A stretch of DNA of 64,000 bases from Dongia rigui (GTDB lineage: Bacteria > Pseudomonadota > Alphaproteobacteria > Dongiales > Dongiaceae), in contig NZ_JAXCLX010000002.1 in assembly GCF_034044635.1 (NCBI RefSeq), forward strand, positions 124,001 to 188,000, read 5' to 3'. The number at the start of each line of letters is the position of its first letter. Position 1 is the first letter of the stretch. The position numbers and the translations under genes were made by a program. Shown here one piece after another: positions 1-8,357 of this stretch. The notes under the pieces are model-generated. The model did not search any database. It had not been told where the DNA came from and was given only the letters and a program-made list of their open reading frames with translations.

Positions 1-267
1 ATCGAGAGCCCACACCTCCGTCGAAGACTCTTCTTCGCGCAAGAGATGTGCCGGCAAGCCGAGAAATGCCTCATGGCGGACGTACCGATAGATTATGACG
101 AGCGGCTATATAAGCGGATCTGTTGTGTGGAACGACCGGGCAACAAGTGCACGGCTTCTGCACGGCTTCAGCTGCCGGTTCATGCCGTGTTCTGCCTTAT
201 CTTGCCGGATCGCTCTCAATCGCCCGCGGCACAATTGCGAGGAAGTGCTGATTTTAATTGGAAGGAA
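1..267. other. Left edge, no supported gene
   Basis: One frame is open from base 1 to 297, but it runs straight through the tRNA-Val gene, has no recognisable domain and a low-complexity composition, so I do not call it. A short direct repeat (TGCACGGCTTC, twice near 148-170) is visible. The segment may hold the 3' trailer of tRNA-Val; I see no clear stem plus T-run terminator there. Confidence 0.5.
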
Positions 268-342
268 TGGTGGGCGGTACAGGGATTGAACCTGTGACCC
301 CTACCATGTCAAGGTAGTGCTCTCCCGCTGAGCTAACCGCCC
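268..342 (-). tRNA. tRNA-Val (anticodon GAC)
   Basis: On the minus strand a full cloverleaf is readable. The acceptor arm GGGCGGT pairs with ACCGCCC, the D-arm is GCTC...GAGC, the anticodon stem is CTACC/GGTAG around the loop TTGACAT, and the T-arm is ACAGG-TTCAATC-CCTGT. CCA is encoded at 268-270. The anticodon GAC reads GTC valine codons. The gene stands alone, with no neighbouring tRNA. Confidence 0.95.
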
Positions 343-602
343 GCCGTGACCTGCGACCAGCCCGCCTGGAACTCGGGGGTGGTGGCGTGAGCGGGCAACA
401 AGGGAAGGCCCGTTCGGTCGGCGGGTGGCGAAATAGCATCCTCGCCAGGGGAATGCAAGCCTTGCCGCTGCGGCGATCCAATTGCGTGCGGATTTCCACT
501 GGCTAGCAAAGGGGATAGGCACGGGAAAACGGCGCAAAAATCGCCGCTTTCAACGCTCCCGCCCCGTGACAGCGGCGGTAAATTTCTCTAAACCATCAGT
601 GG
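343..602. other. Intergenic spacer
   Basis: About 260 bases lie between tRNA-Val and the formylglutamate hydrolase gene. It must contain the promoter of tRNA-Val (reading leftwards) and that of the hydrolase (reading rightwards), but no convincing -35/-10 pair stood out and no coding potential is supported on either strand. Confidence 0.4.
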
Positions 603-1529
603 ATGCCCAACGGTGATTTCCATCGCGAGCCGACCGGGACAGAGACGGGGCATGATTCCGTCGCGCCCGGTCACGCCATCCTCAATCTGGTCCGCCCCGA
701 GACGTGGCGGGCCCCGCTGATTGTCGCCTCGCCACATTCGGGCCAGCATTACCCACCGGACTTCCTGGCCAGCACCGGTTTGACGCAACAGGAATTGCGT
801 CTCTCAGAGGATTGCTATGTCGACGAATTGGTGAGTGCTGCACCCAGCGTTGGCGTGCCGCTGCTGGCGGCGCTGTTCCCGCGCAGTTTTTGCGACGTCA
901 ACCGAGAGCCGCTGGAGCTTGACCCCAGCATGTTCAGCGACCGGTTGCCGGCGGGCGCCAATACCGCCTCGCCCCGGGTCGCCGCAGGCCTTGGCGTGGT
1001 GCCACGGCTTGGCGCCAATGACCGCGAGATCTATCGCCGCAAGCTCTCCTTCGCCGAGGCAGAGGCGCGCCTTGCCGTCTATTACCGGCCGTATCACGCC
1101 GCCCTCAACGCGCTCAGCAACGAGGCGATCGCCAAGTTCGGCGCCTGTCTCATTCTCGATTGCCATTCGATGCCATCGGTCGGCGGTCCCGGCGAGCGGG
1201 GCCCGGGTGGCCAGGGCCGGGTCGACTTCGTGTTGGGCGATTGCTTCGGCGCTTCCTGCGCGCCAGCAGTGACCGCGGCGGTCGATGCCTTTTTGCGTGC
1301 GGGCGGCGCCAACATGCGGCGCAATTCGCCCTATTCCGGCGGGTATGTGACGCAGCATTACGGCCGACCGGCAACCGGCGTGCATGTGCTGCAGGTCGAA
1401 ATCAACCGCGCGCTCTATGTGAATGAACGCTCGCTGGAGCGTAGCGCCGGCTTTGCCGCGATGCAGGCGAATATGACCGGGCTTATCAGCATGTTGGCCG
1501 AGAAGACCGCCGACTTGCTGAAAGGATGA
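603..1529 (+). CDS. N-formylglutamate amidohydrolase family protein
   Basis: The 308-residue product matches the N-formylglutamate amidohydrolase (HutG/FGase) family, zinc-dependent enzymes that hydrolyse N-formylglutamate to glutamate and formate at the end of one histidine-degradation branch. The conserved SPHSG stretch lies at residues 43-47, followed by DVNREPLELDP near residue 100 and LDCHSMPS near 187. Length is close to the usual 260-300 residues. The first ATG is used; no strong Shine-Dalgarno precedes it, so the first 20-30 residues are uncertain. No other hut gene is adjacent, so the physiological substrate could be another N-acyl amino acid. The next gene starts 7 bases downstream and is probably co-transcribed. 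Confidence 0.85.
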   Translation: MPNGDFHREPTGTETGHDSVAPGHAILNLVRPETWRAPLIVASPHSGQHYPPDFLASTGLTQQELRLSEDCYVDELVSAAPSVGVPLLAALFPRSFCDVNREPLELDPSMFSDRLPAGANTASPRVAAGLGVVPRLGANDREIYRRKLSFAEAEARLAVYYRPYHAALNALSNEAIAKFGACLILDCHSMPSVGGPGERGPGGQGRVDFVLGDCFGASCAPAVTAAVDAFLRAGGANMRRNSPYSGGYVTQHYGRPATGVHVLQVEINRALYVNERSLERSAGFAAMQANMTGLISMLAEKTADLLKG

Positions 1530-1536
1530 GGGCGCG

Positions 1537-2070
1537 GTGACGGCATTTTCATTGCGGCCCACCGTTGCGGGCGATCTTGGCGTCATCCAGCGCATCTATG
1601 CGCACCACGTTCTGACGGGCCTCGCCAGCTTCGAGGAGACGCCGCCGGATATCGATGAACTGACGCGCCGCTGGCGGTCCATTGCCGAGATGGGGCTGCC
1701 CTATGTGGTGGCCGAGGGGCCGGGCGGCGAGATCGCCGGCTATGCCTATGCCAGCCCCTACCGGCCGCGCAGCGCCTATCGCTTCACGGTCGAGGATTCG
1801 ATCTATCTGGATCCGGCGTTCCAAGGCCAAGGCTTGGGGCGGGCGCTGCTCGCGCGTCTCATCGCCGATGCGACCGCCTGCGGCAAGCGGCAGATGATCG
1901 CCGTCATCGGCGATTCGGCCAATGCGGCCTCGATCGGCGTCCATCGGGCGCTGGGGTTCGAGATGACCGGCACCTTCAAGGGGATCGGCCGCAAGTTCGG
2001 CCGCTGGGTCGATACCGTGCTGATGCAGCGGGCACTGGGCGACGGCGTCGCCTCTACTCCGACAAATTAA
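1537..2070 (+). CDS. GNAT N-acetyltransferase, phosphinothricin acetyltransferase-like
   Basis: The 177-residue cytoplasmic acetyltransferase has the GNAT acetyl-CoA signature QGQGLG at residues 96-101 and the family pattern IYAHHVLTGLASFEE near the N-terminus, typical of the PAT/Bar and YncA/MnaT subgroup that acetylates phosphinothricin, methionine sulfone or related amino-acid analogues. Translation starts at GTG 1537, only 7 bases after the formylglutamate hydrolase stop, which suggests an operon. The exact substrate cannot be told from sequence; a role in detoxifying amino-acid analogues is an inference from the family. Confidence 0.85.
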   Translation: MTAFSLRPTVAGDLGVIQRIYAHHVLTGLASFEETPPDIDELTRRWRSIAEMGLPYVVAEGPGGEIAGYAYASPYRPRSAYRFTVEDSIYLDPAFQGQGLGRALLARLIADATACGKRQMIAVIGDSANAASIGVHRALGFEMTGTFKGIGRKFGRWVDTVLMQRALGDGVASTPTN

Positions 2071-2109
2071 GGATTTTGGCCGGCTCGGGGGCCGTTTCTT
2101 CATCGGCAG

Positions 2110-2210
2110 AAAAAAAGGCCGTGCCTGACGGCACGGCCCAAGTTCTGGGAGGAAACGCCCATGAGGGGCGCCTTGTGACGACGCCTGTCAGGGGAGAAAT
2201 GCGTCGTCAC
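2110..2210 (-). ncRNA. Candidate small regulatory RNA with three hairpins and anti-Shine-Dalgarno loops
   Basis: Reading leftwards, three stem-loops follow one another: a perfect 10-bp stem (2201-2210 with 2175-2184, 16-nt loop containing CUCCCC), a 5-bp stem (2166-2170 with 2156-2160), and a 9-bp stem with 4-nt loop (2130-2138 with 2117-2125) followed by seven U residues (2116-2110), a textbook intrinsic terminator. The linker before the terminator carries CCUCCC. A promoter sits immediately upstream. The size (about 100 nt) and C-rich single-stranded motifs resemble alphaproteobacterial trans-acting sRNAs that base-pair with ribosome-binding sites. Expression and targets are unknown; no Rfam match was tested. 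Confidence 0.6.
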
Positions 2211-2216
2211 GAGGCA

Positions 2217-2245
2217 AAGATGGCGATTTTGCAGTGCAATGTCAA
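2217..2245 (-). promoter_or_regulatory. Sigma-70-type promoter of the candidate sRNA
   Basis: On the minus strand TTGACA (2240-2245) is a perfect -35 box, followed after exactly 17 bases by CATCTT (2217-2222), a weaker -10 box sharing 3 of 6 bases with TATAAT. A start about 7 bases downstream would fall at 2210, precisely at the first base of the 5' hairpin of the sRNA, which supports both calls. Confidence 0.55.
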
Positions 2246-2445
2246 GTCTTTGGGCAGTGGTTAATTAAGCGTCATCATGCTGAAAAAACTAGCAAATTTG
2301 TGTTGCTGCCATGCAACACTATTCAGTTGATAGAGTATTAACGGGGACCGCTAATCCTCTGACAAAAGACGGCTTTCAGCGATCTTTTTCACCGGTTAAC
2401 CAAGCGGCATTGCGGGCCGGTCCAGCGCCCGGTAACGTCCATGTC

Positions 2446-3105
2446 ATGACCGAAATCCTTCTTTCCGGGCCCCTCAACGGCACCCATGTGGCTGCCGCGC
2501 GCCTGGCATGCGAAGAAAAAGGTCTCATTTATGCCGTCCAGGAGCCGGATCTGCTGAAGGCAGGCGGTTTTCGACTCGCCGAGCTCCTCACCTATCTGAG
2601 CGAGCGCCAGCCGACCCTCGCCCATGCCGGGCTGATGCTGTTCGATCTCGAGGCGATCCTGCGCTATGTCGACGAAGGCTTTCCGGGGCCGATCCTGCAG
2701 CCGGAAAACCCCCGCGACCGGGCGCTGATGACCCAGATCATGGCGGTGATCCGGGCCCATCTCGCCCCCTCGGCCGTCGGCGTCGTGATCGCGCAGCGCC
2801 TGTTCGTGCCGTTCCTGGGCGGGGCGCCGGATCTCCACCTCGTCACCCGCATCATTCCGGCGATGCAGGATTCGCTCTATGCCGTCGAACAGCTGTCGCT
2901 GCTTTCCCATGACGGCGAACGCTCGGAATTCCTGATCGGACATGATCTCAGCCTGGCTGACATCATGCTGATGCCGATCGCGGGCTATTTGATGGCAACG
3001 CCCGAGGGGAAGACGGCACTCAATGCCTCGACCAGGCTGTCGCGCTGGTGGATCAGCCTGTCGCGCCGTGCCGCCTGGGCGCGCTGCAAGCCCAAGCTCG
3101 GCTAG
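2446..3105 (+). CDS. Glutathione S-transferase family protein
   Basis: The 219-residue protein has GST-like architecture: an N-terminal thioredoxin-like half (MTEILLSGPLNGTH onward) and an all-alpha C-terminal half with the motif GHDLSLADIMLMPI near residue 165, which matches the N-capping/hydrophobic-staple region where Asp is conserved in GSTs. The reading frame extends upstream to 2311, but the ATG at 2446 matches the usual GST start and I prefer it. Such proteins conjugate or reduce electrophiles with glutathione in the cytosol; the substrate is unknown. Its stop codon overlaps that of the convergent MFS gene by 3 bases. Confidence 0.75.
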   Translation: MTEILLSGPLNGTHVAAARLACEEKGLIYAVQEPDLLKAGGFRLAELLTYLSERQPTLAHAGLMLFDLEAILRYVDEGFPGPILQPENPRDRALMTQIMAVIRAHLAPSAVGVVIAQRLFVPFLGGAPDLHLVTRIIPAMQDSLYAVEQLSLLSHDGERSEFLIGHDLSLADIMLMPIAGYLMATPEGKTALNASTRLSRWWISLSRRAAWARCKPKLG

Positions 3106-4514
3106 ATGGCCTGGCGCTTCACCAAAGCGATGAAGCGCCATACGAAGACCAGGCCCAGCATCGGCGCCAGGGCACCCACCGACAAAACCCAGGTCACGGC
3201 ATGGGCGACATCGGCCGGTGCGAGCGCATCGGTGAGGCCGGCGGCATTGGCGATGGCACCGGCCGCTGCCGCACCGAAGGCGATGCCGAGCGAGCGCATG
3301 GTGGGGATAGAGGAGGCGGTGATCGATTCCTCGCCCTTGGCGGCGTGGCGCATGGTGGCCGCGACGACATGGAGATTGGACGAGCCGAGGCCGATGCCGA
3401 CCAGGCCGTTGAAGGCGGCGATCGCCAGGGGCGGCAGGACCACGACGCCCAGCGCCAGCGAGACGAGGCCGATGACGCAGAAGGCGAGACCACAGACCAT
3501 GGCGGTGAAGGCCTTGGCGCCCTGCCATTTCGCGGTGAAGACGGAGGCCGCCGTCCAGCCAATGGCGAGGATCGCCATCATGTAACCGGCGGCGATCGGG
3601 GTCTGGCCGTGCAATTCCTGCAGAGCCAGCGGCAGGAAGACGCCGATGACGGTATGCGTCATCGACGCCAGGAACATCACCCAATAGCCGGTGCCGGTTG
3701 TGGTGCGCCAGGACAAGGGCTGGCTCGGGAAAATGCGGTTGAGGCCGCGCCGGTCGAGCGTGAAGGTCACGAAGACGAGGACGAGGGCCAGCACGATGAG
3801 GCCGACGCGCTCGGCCAGATTGGCGCCTTCGCTGGCGATACCGATGCTCATGACACCGGCTACAAGCAATGCCAGGCGGCCGAAGGGGAATTGCGGGATC
3901 TCACCTTTCTGCGTCTTGTCGGCAGGGAGGCGTGTGAGCGCAACGCCGAGGAAGAGCAGCACGAAGGGCAGGTTGAACCAGAAGGCACCACGCCAGAAAT
4001 GGAAGGCGGCGAAACTGCCGCCCAGTGCCGGGCCGATCAAAGCCGCAACGCCCCAGGTAGATGAGATGAGCGCCAGGATCGGCTTCTTGAGATGTTCGGG
4101 AAAAAGCTCGCCCACCATCGCCATCGAGCGCGACAGCACGATGCCGCCGCCGAAGCCTTGCACGAAACGCGCGATGATGAAGAGCTCCATATTCGGCGCC
4201 GTGGCGCAACTCACTGAACCGATCAGAAAGAGGATGGCGCCGGCGCAATAGGCGCGGCGACCACCGAAACGCAGGCGCAAGGGCGCCGTCGCCGCGGCGC
4301 CGATGATCGAGGCCACCATGTAGAGCATGGTCGACCAGGCATAGAAATGCGCACCGCCCAGGTCGCGCACCACATCCGGCATGACGGTCGACACGACGAA
4401 GACGTCCACCGCATGCAATCCGATACCGAGATTGAGCATGATGACGTAGAGGCCGAGGCCATGGCTGAACAAGCTGCGCCAGGTGGCTGGTGCGGTGGAA
4501 TCTGGTGATGTCAT
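3102..4514 (-). CDS. Major facilitator superfamily transporter
   Basis: The 470-residue protein is rich in hydrophobic segments (about 12-14 predicted membrane helices by eye) with MFS features such as VVSTVMPDVVRDLGG near the first helix and RFVQGFGGGIVLSRSMA, the motif C-like region of drug:H+ antiporters. It probably exports a small molecule or drug by proton antiport across the inner membrane. The frame stays open upstream to 5120, but that extension is antisense to the cupin gene; MTSPDS at 4514 gives a normal cytoplasmic N-terminus. An alternative ATG lies 7 codons upstream. The substrate is not inferable. Confidence 0.85.
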   Translation of the reverse strand: MTSPDSTAPATWRSLFSHGLGLYVIMLNLGIGLHAVDVFVVSTVMPDVVRDLGGAHFYAWSTMLYMVASIIGAAATAPLRLRFGGRRAYCAGAILFLIGSVSCATAPNMELFIIARFVQGFGGGIVLSRSMAMVGELFPEHLKKPILALISSTWGVAALIGPALGGSFAAFHFWRGAFWFNLPFVLLFLGVALTRLPADKTQKGEIPQFPFGRLALLVAGVMSIGIASEGANLAERVGLIVLALVLVFVTFTLDRRGLNRIFPSQPLSWRTTTGTGYWVMFLASMTHTVIGVFLPLALQELHGQTPIAAGYMMAILAIGWTAASVFTAKWQGAKAFTAMVCGLAFCVIGLVSLALGVVVLPPLAIAAFNGLVGIGLGSSNLHVVAATMRHAAKGEESITASSIPTMRSLGIAFGAAAAGAIANAAGLTDALAPADVAHAVTWVLSVGALAPMLGLVFVWRFIALVKRQAI

Positions 4515-4757
4515 CGGGCGATCCTGCGGCGGCATTGATGGGCGCGGATCGTAGAAGGGGCAGGCATCATCGTCAAAGCGGGATGGGCGCTGGGCAGCCA
4601 TGTTCGCAAAGCGGGCGCGGTGAGCGATTGGCCGAGCCAGGACCGGGGGCCAGAGCGCCACAACCTTGTGAGGTGCCGCCGGTGGCGCCAACCCGCCGAT
4701 GATGCTAAGAATCTCCGACGTTTTGGGCGCCCGATGGGCGCATTTCGGGGGAATGAG

Positions 4758-5111
4758 ATGAGCGTCAAGTTGATCCGGTTCGGAGCCAATCCGCCAGCCA
4801 TCGAGACCGGCGTGCCGGGGAATATTGTCAGCGGCAATCCCAGCACGAAACTGCAGAACTACTATACCGACAAGACCGGCCAGTTCTTTGCCGGCATCTG
4901 GGAATCCTCGGTCGGCAAGTGGCAGGTCAATTACGGCGAGGAGGAATTCTGCGCCATCCTGGCCGGCAAGGCGATCCTGACCGGCGCCGATGGTGTCGCC
5001 GAGACTTTCAAGACGGGCGATGCCTTCATCATCCCAAAGGGTTTCAGCGGTACCTGGGAAACCGTCGAGGCGGTGAAGAAATGGTATGTCATCCTGGAGC
5101 TGAAGGCGTGA
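4758..5111 (+). CDS. Small single-domain cupin protein (DUF861-like)
   Basis: The 117-residue protein is one cupin barrel: GIWESSVGKWQVNYGEEEFCAILAGKAILT followed by FKTGDAFIIPKGFSGTWETVE, matching the two cupin motifs of the DUF861/Cupin_3 family, related to (S)-ureidoglycine aminohydrolase. The ATG at 4758 is preceded by GGGGGAATGAG, a good ribosome-binding site; the frame is open upstream but without such a site. It lies divergent to the MFS gene, 243 bases away. No enzymatic role can be assigned; many such proteins bind metal and small carboxylates. Confidence 0.75.
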   Translation: MSVKLIRFGANPPAIETGVPGNIVSGNPSTKLQNYYTDKTGQFFAGIWESSVGKWQVNYGEEEFCAILAGKAILTGADGVAETFKTGDAFIIPKGFSGTWETVEAVKKWYVILELKA

Positions 5112-5150
5112 TCCCGACACCCCGCCCGAACGAGCGGTGGTGAGGTTGCC

Positions 5151-6371
5151 ATGCCGGAGGTGACGGCCGGCTTACGCGTGCTCGTGATCGATGAGCAGAA
5201 CGTCACCCGCCGCATGGCGGTGAAGATGGTGCGCGACAGTGGTGCCGCCGAAGTTCTGGAAGCGGAGACACCGCTCCAGGCGCTGACCCTGCTGGATGCG
5301 CAGGAACGACCGGTCGATCTGGTCATCACCGATGTCAAAGCCGCAAGCGAGAGCGGGGCCATCGACGGCGTCGAATTCGTGCGGCGCGCGGCGGAGCGGC
5401 GCCTGGTCGGGCATGTGGTCATTGCCTCGGCCCTCGACGATGCGATCATTCGCACGGTCGAGACGATGGCGCGCGGATTCGGGATCGAATTTGCCGGTCA
5501 CGTCAAGCGCCCGATCAGCCCGGAGAGTCTGCGCCCGCTGATCGTACGGCTGGTGGCGCGGCGCGCGGCAGCACCTTTGTTGAAGTCACGCTCGGTCCAC
5601 GTCACGGTCGAAGACCTGCGCCATGCGATTGCCGACAAGCAGTTCGTGCCGCATTTCCAGCCGCGCGTGCGCCGCGCAGACGGCGTGGTGACGGCGGTCG
5701 AGGCGCTCATCCGCTGGCGCCATCCCGATCGCGGGCTGGTGTCGCCAGGGGCCTTCATTCCGCTCGCCGATCGGACCGGCCTCATCGACGGCATCACCGA
5801 TGTGGTGCTGGAAAAATCGATCGCCTGGGCGCGCATCTGGCGCGACAGCGGCATCGACATCGCCGTCTCGGTCAACCTCACCGAGAATGCGCTGAGCGAG
5901 CCGGATCTGCCCGAGCGGATTGCCCTTTTGGCCCGGCAGCATGACGTGCCGCATGAGCGGATCCTGCTCGAGGTGACGGAAACGGTCGCCATCACCGAGG
6001 CCGCCACGTCACTGGAAGCGCTGGCGCGGCTCCGCATCAAGGGGTTTGGTCTGTCGATCGATGATTTCGGCACCGGCATGGGAACGCCTGAGCAGCTGGC
6101 GCGCACGCCGTTCACCGAAGTGAAGATCGACCAGGCGCTGGTGACCGGCGTCTTCGACCAGCCGCAATTCTACGGCGTGCTGGAATACTCGCTGAAGCTA
6201 GCCAGGCAATTGGGCTTCAAGACGGTGGCCGAAGGAGTCGAGGGGCCCAAGGACTGGCAGCTCCTCAGCGATCTCGGCTGCGATGAAATGCAGGGCTATC
6301 ACGTGGCCCGCCCCATGCCCGGCGAAGAGGTCGAAGGCTGGGTCCAAGGCTGGCACCGCGACGCGCAGTAG
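5151..6371 (+). CDS. Receiver-EAL domain protein, probable c-di-GMP phosphodiesterase
   Basis: The 406-residue cytoplasmic protein has an N-terminal response-regulator receiver domain (residues 8-135) with acidic residues near 14, probable phospho-acceptor Asp61 and Lys119, then an EAL domain (152-400). The active-site set looks complete: E184-A185-L186, the VNLTEN asparagine, EVTET, IDDFGTG, the lysine of EVKID, AEGVE and MQGYHVARPM. It should hydrolyse cyclic di-GMP to pGpG, so motility or biofilm output is probably controlled by phosphorylation from an unidentified kinase, as no kinase gene is adjacent. Architecture is like the PdeK/RpfG-type regulators but with EAL rather than HD-GYP. Confidence 0.9.
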   Translation: MPEVTAGLRVLVIDEQNVTRRMAVKMVRDSGAAEVLEAETPLQALTLLDAQERPVDLVITDVKAASESGAIDGVEFVRRAAERRLVGHVVIASALDDAIIRTVETMARGFGIEFAGHVKRPISPESLRPLIVRLVARRAAAPLLKSRSVHVTVEDLRHAIADKQFVPHFQPRVRRADGVVTAVEALIRWRHPDRGLVSPGAFIPLADRTGLIDGITDVVLEKSIAWARIWRDSGIDIAVSVNLTENALSEPDLPERIALLARQHDVPHERILLEVTETVAITEAATSLEALARLRIKGFGLSIDDFGTGMGTPEQLARTPFTEVKIDQALVTGVFDQPQFYGVLEYSLKLARQLGFKTVAEGVEGPKDWQLLSDLGCDEMQGYHVARPMPGEEVEGWVQGWHRDAQ

Positions 6372-6378
6372 CGACGCG

Positions 6379-6741
6379 CTATCCCTTGGCGTGGGAGCAG
6401 TAGATCACGGCCATCACGGCACCCTTGAGATAAGGGAGCAGTGCCACCGACATGACGACGGTGGCCGGCAGCCAGATTGCCAGTTGCACCCAAGTGGGCG
6501 GATGGGCGTAGCTTTCCAGCAACAATAGGCCGCTCACCACGATATGGCCGACGATGAAGATGGTGAAGTAAGCCGGCGCGTCATCGGCGCGTAAGGGTTC
6601 GAATGGCAGATGACAGACGGCGCACGTCTCGGCGATGGTCAGATAGCCGCGAAACATCGACCCCTGGCCGCAGCGCGGGCATTTGCGCCGGCAGCCGCGA
6701 AGGAAGGCGGTGGTCCAACGCGATGTTTCAACGGGCGCCAT
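6379..6741 (-). CDS. DUF983 family membrane protein
   Basis: This 120-residue protein has an N-terminal zinc-ribbon-like cluster (C21-P-R-C24 and C40-A-V-C43) and two hydrophobic helices (about residues 56-76 and 84-108), which is the DUF983 layout common in Alphaproteobacteria. Function is unknown; in several relatives the gene is near cytochrome oxidase genes, which is not the case here. The ATG at 6741 follows a plausible ribosome-binding site. The gene converges on the EAL protein, ending 7 bases away. Confidence 0.75.
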   Translation of the reverse strand: MAPVETSRWTTAFLRGCRRKCPRCGQGSMFRGYLTIAETCAVCHLPFEPLRADDAPAYFTIFIVGHIVVSGLLLLESYAHPPTWVQLAIWLPATVVMSVALLPYLKGAVMAVIYCSHAKG

Positions 6742-6845
6742 TGTGGGTCCTTCAATCAACAGAGGGTGCTGACCATAGCGGTCGCGCGACACATCGCCAT
6801 GCGTCCGATTGTCACCAGCCGGGCCATGGCGAAACCGTCGTCCCG

Positions 6846-8240
6846 TCAGAGGGTTGGGTGGTGGAAGGGGCGGCCCTGCTCGAAGGCGCGGGCCGCATTC
6901 AACACCGCACGGTCGCCATAGAGCGGCCCCACGATCTGCAGGCCGATCGGCAATCCGGCCGCAGTGAGGCCGCAGGGCACGGATATCGCCGGCTGGCGCG
7001 TGAGGTTGAAAGGATAGGTGAAGGGCGTCCAATCCGACCATTGCTTGTCGCCGCCTTCCGGCGGGAAATCATGGCCGGCGGCAAAGGCCGGAATGGGCAT
7101 GGTCGGTGTCAGCAGCAGATCATAGCGCTGGTGAAAGCGGTTCATGGCCGTGCCCATCGCCTCGCGCGCCTTGACGGCGGCCAGATGATCCATCAACGAA
7201 ATGCGCCGGCCCATTTCGACAACGCCGGCGAGGCCCGGGTCGAGCAGCTTCTGCTTTTCCGCCGGGAACTGATTCACCAGGAAAGCAGCACCACCGAACC
7301 AATGCGTCTGGAAGGTGGCGAGACTGGAGTCGAGTACGTGCTCGACCAACTCGACCTTGGCGCCCAGGGTTTCGAACACCTTGGCGGCAGTCGCCACGCT
7401 GGCGGCAATTTCGGGATCGACCTTGGCGCCGGCAAGGGTCGGCGCATAGGCGATGCGCCAGCCGGCGATATTGCCGTTGAGCGTTTCATGATAATCGGCC
7501 GGCTCGACCGGCAGGGTGTAGCAATCGCGCGGATCCGGGCGCGAGATGACCGAGAACATGAGGGCGGCATCAGCCACCGTCCGGGTCATCGGCCCGACAT
7601 TGGCGAGGCTCCCGAAGGGCGAGAGCGGGAAGGCGGGGACCCGGCCGAAGGTCGCCTTGAAGCCGACGATGCCGCTGAAGCTTGCCGGAATGCGGATCGA
7701 GCCGCCGCCATCGGTGCCGATATGAAGGGCGCCCATGCCGGCAGCCGCCGCGACCGCAGCGCCGCCGCTGGAACCACCCGGGGTCTTGCCGGCATCCCAG
7801 GGGTTGCGGGTGATGCCGGTGAGCGGTGAATCGGTCACACCCTTCCAGCCGAACTCCGGCGTGGTCGTCTTCCCCAGGATGACAGCGCCATGTTCCTTGA
7901 GCCGTGCAGCGCTTGGCGCGTCATCGTCCCAGGCCTGCGCGGGGTCAACCAGGCGCGAGCCGCGCAAGGTCGGCATGCCTTTGGTGAGGACGAGATCCTT
8001 GATCGAGACGGGGACGCCGTCGATGAGGCCGCAAGGCGCATTGCGCTGCCAGCGTTCCTCCGACCGGCGCGCCTGCGCAAGCGCACCGTCGCGATCGACC
8101 AGGCAAAAGGCATTGAAGCGCGGGTTGTGGCGGTCGATGGCCTGGAGCGCTGCCTCGGTCGCTTCGACGGGCGACAATTTGCCGGCCCGGTAAAGTGTTA
8201 CCAGTTCGACTGCACTGAGATAGGCGATATCATCGACCAT
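6846..8240 (-). CDS. Amidase (amidase signature family)
   Basis: The 464-residue enzyme belongs to the amidase signature family of Ser-cisSer-Lys hydrolases. The triad is visible: Lys81 in SIKDLV, Ser157 in GGSSGG and nucleophile Ser181 in TDGGGSIRIP. Overall length matches amidases acting on aryl or alkyl amides, such as AtzE/GatA-like enzymes, but it lacks GatB/GatC neighbours and the cell-wide GatA is more likely elsewhere. I chose the second Met (GTTTCC-less start at 8240, preceded by GGGGAAACAA) over the one 8 codons upstream. It is transcribed leftward, divergent from the PAS protein. The substrate is unknown. Confidence 0.85.
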   Translation of the reverse strand: MVDDIAYLSAVELVTLYRAGKLSPVEATEAALQAIDRHNPRFNAFCLVDRDGALAQARRSEERWQRNAPCGLIDGVPVSIKDLVLTKGMPTLRGSRLVDPAQAWDDDAPSAARLKEHGAVILGKTTTPEFGWKGVTDSPLTGITRNPWDAGKTPGGSSGGAAVAAAAGMGALHIGTDGGGSIRIPASFSGIVGFKATFGRVPAFPLSPFGSLANVGPMTRTVADAALMFSVISRPDPRDCYTLPVEPADYHETLNGNIAGWRIAYAPTLAGAKVDPEIAASVATAAKVFETLGAKVELVEHVLDSSLATFQTHWFGGAAFLVNQFPAEKQKLLDPGLAGVVEMGRRISLMDHLAAVKAREAMGTAMNRFHQRYDLLLTPTMPIPAFAAGHDFPPEGGDKQWSDWTPFTYPFNLTRQPAISVPCGLTAAGLPIGLQIVGPLYGDRAVLNAARAFEQGRPFHHPTL

Positions 8241-8357
8241 TTGTTTCCCCGCCCGGTTAACCAACTATCAACCGCTATTCCTGCATGGTTACGCTGCGCC
8301 GATCAATGCCAACGCCGCTCTGGTCCTGGCCCGCTGATCGATTTTCCGGGAGCCTTG

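Noticed and set aside
46-297. 83-codon plus-strand frame at the left edge
   Set aside because: It reads through the tRNA-Val gene and has no family resemblance or ribosome-binding site.
2071-2109. Weak GGCC stem plus GTTTCTTC as a terminator of the GNAT acetyltransferase gene
   Set aside because: The stem is only about 4-5 bp and the T-run is broken, so I did not list it as a terminator.
4515-5120. N-terminal extension of the MFS transporter
   Set aside because: The extension is antisense to the cupin gene and its spacer; MFS proteins start close to the first helix, as the ATG at 4514 does.
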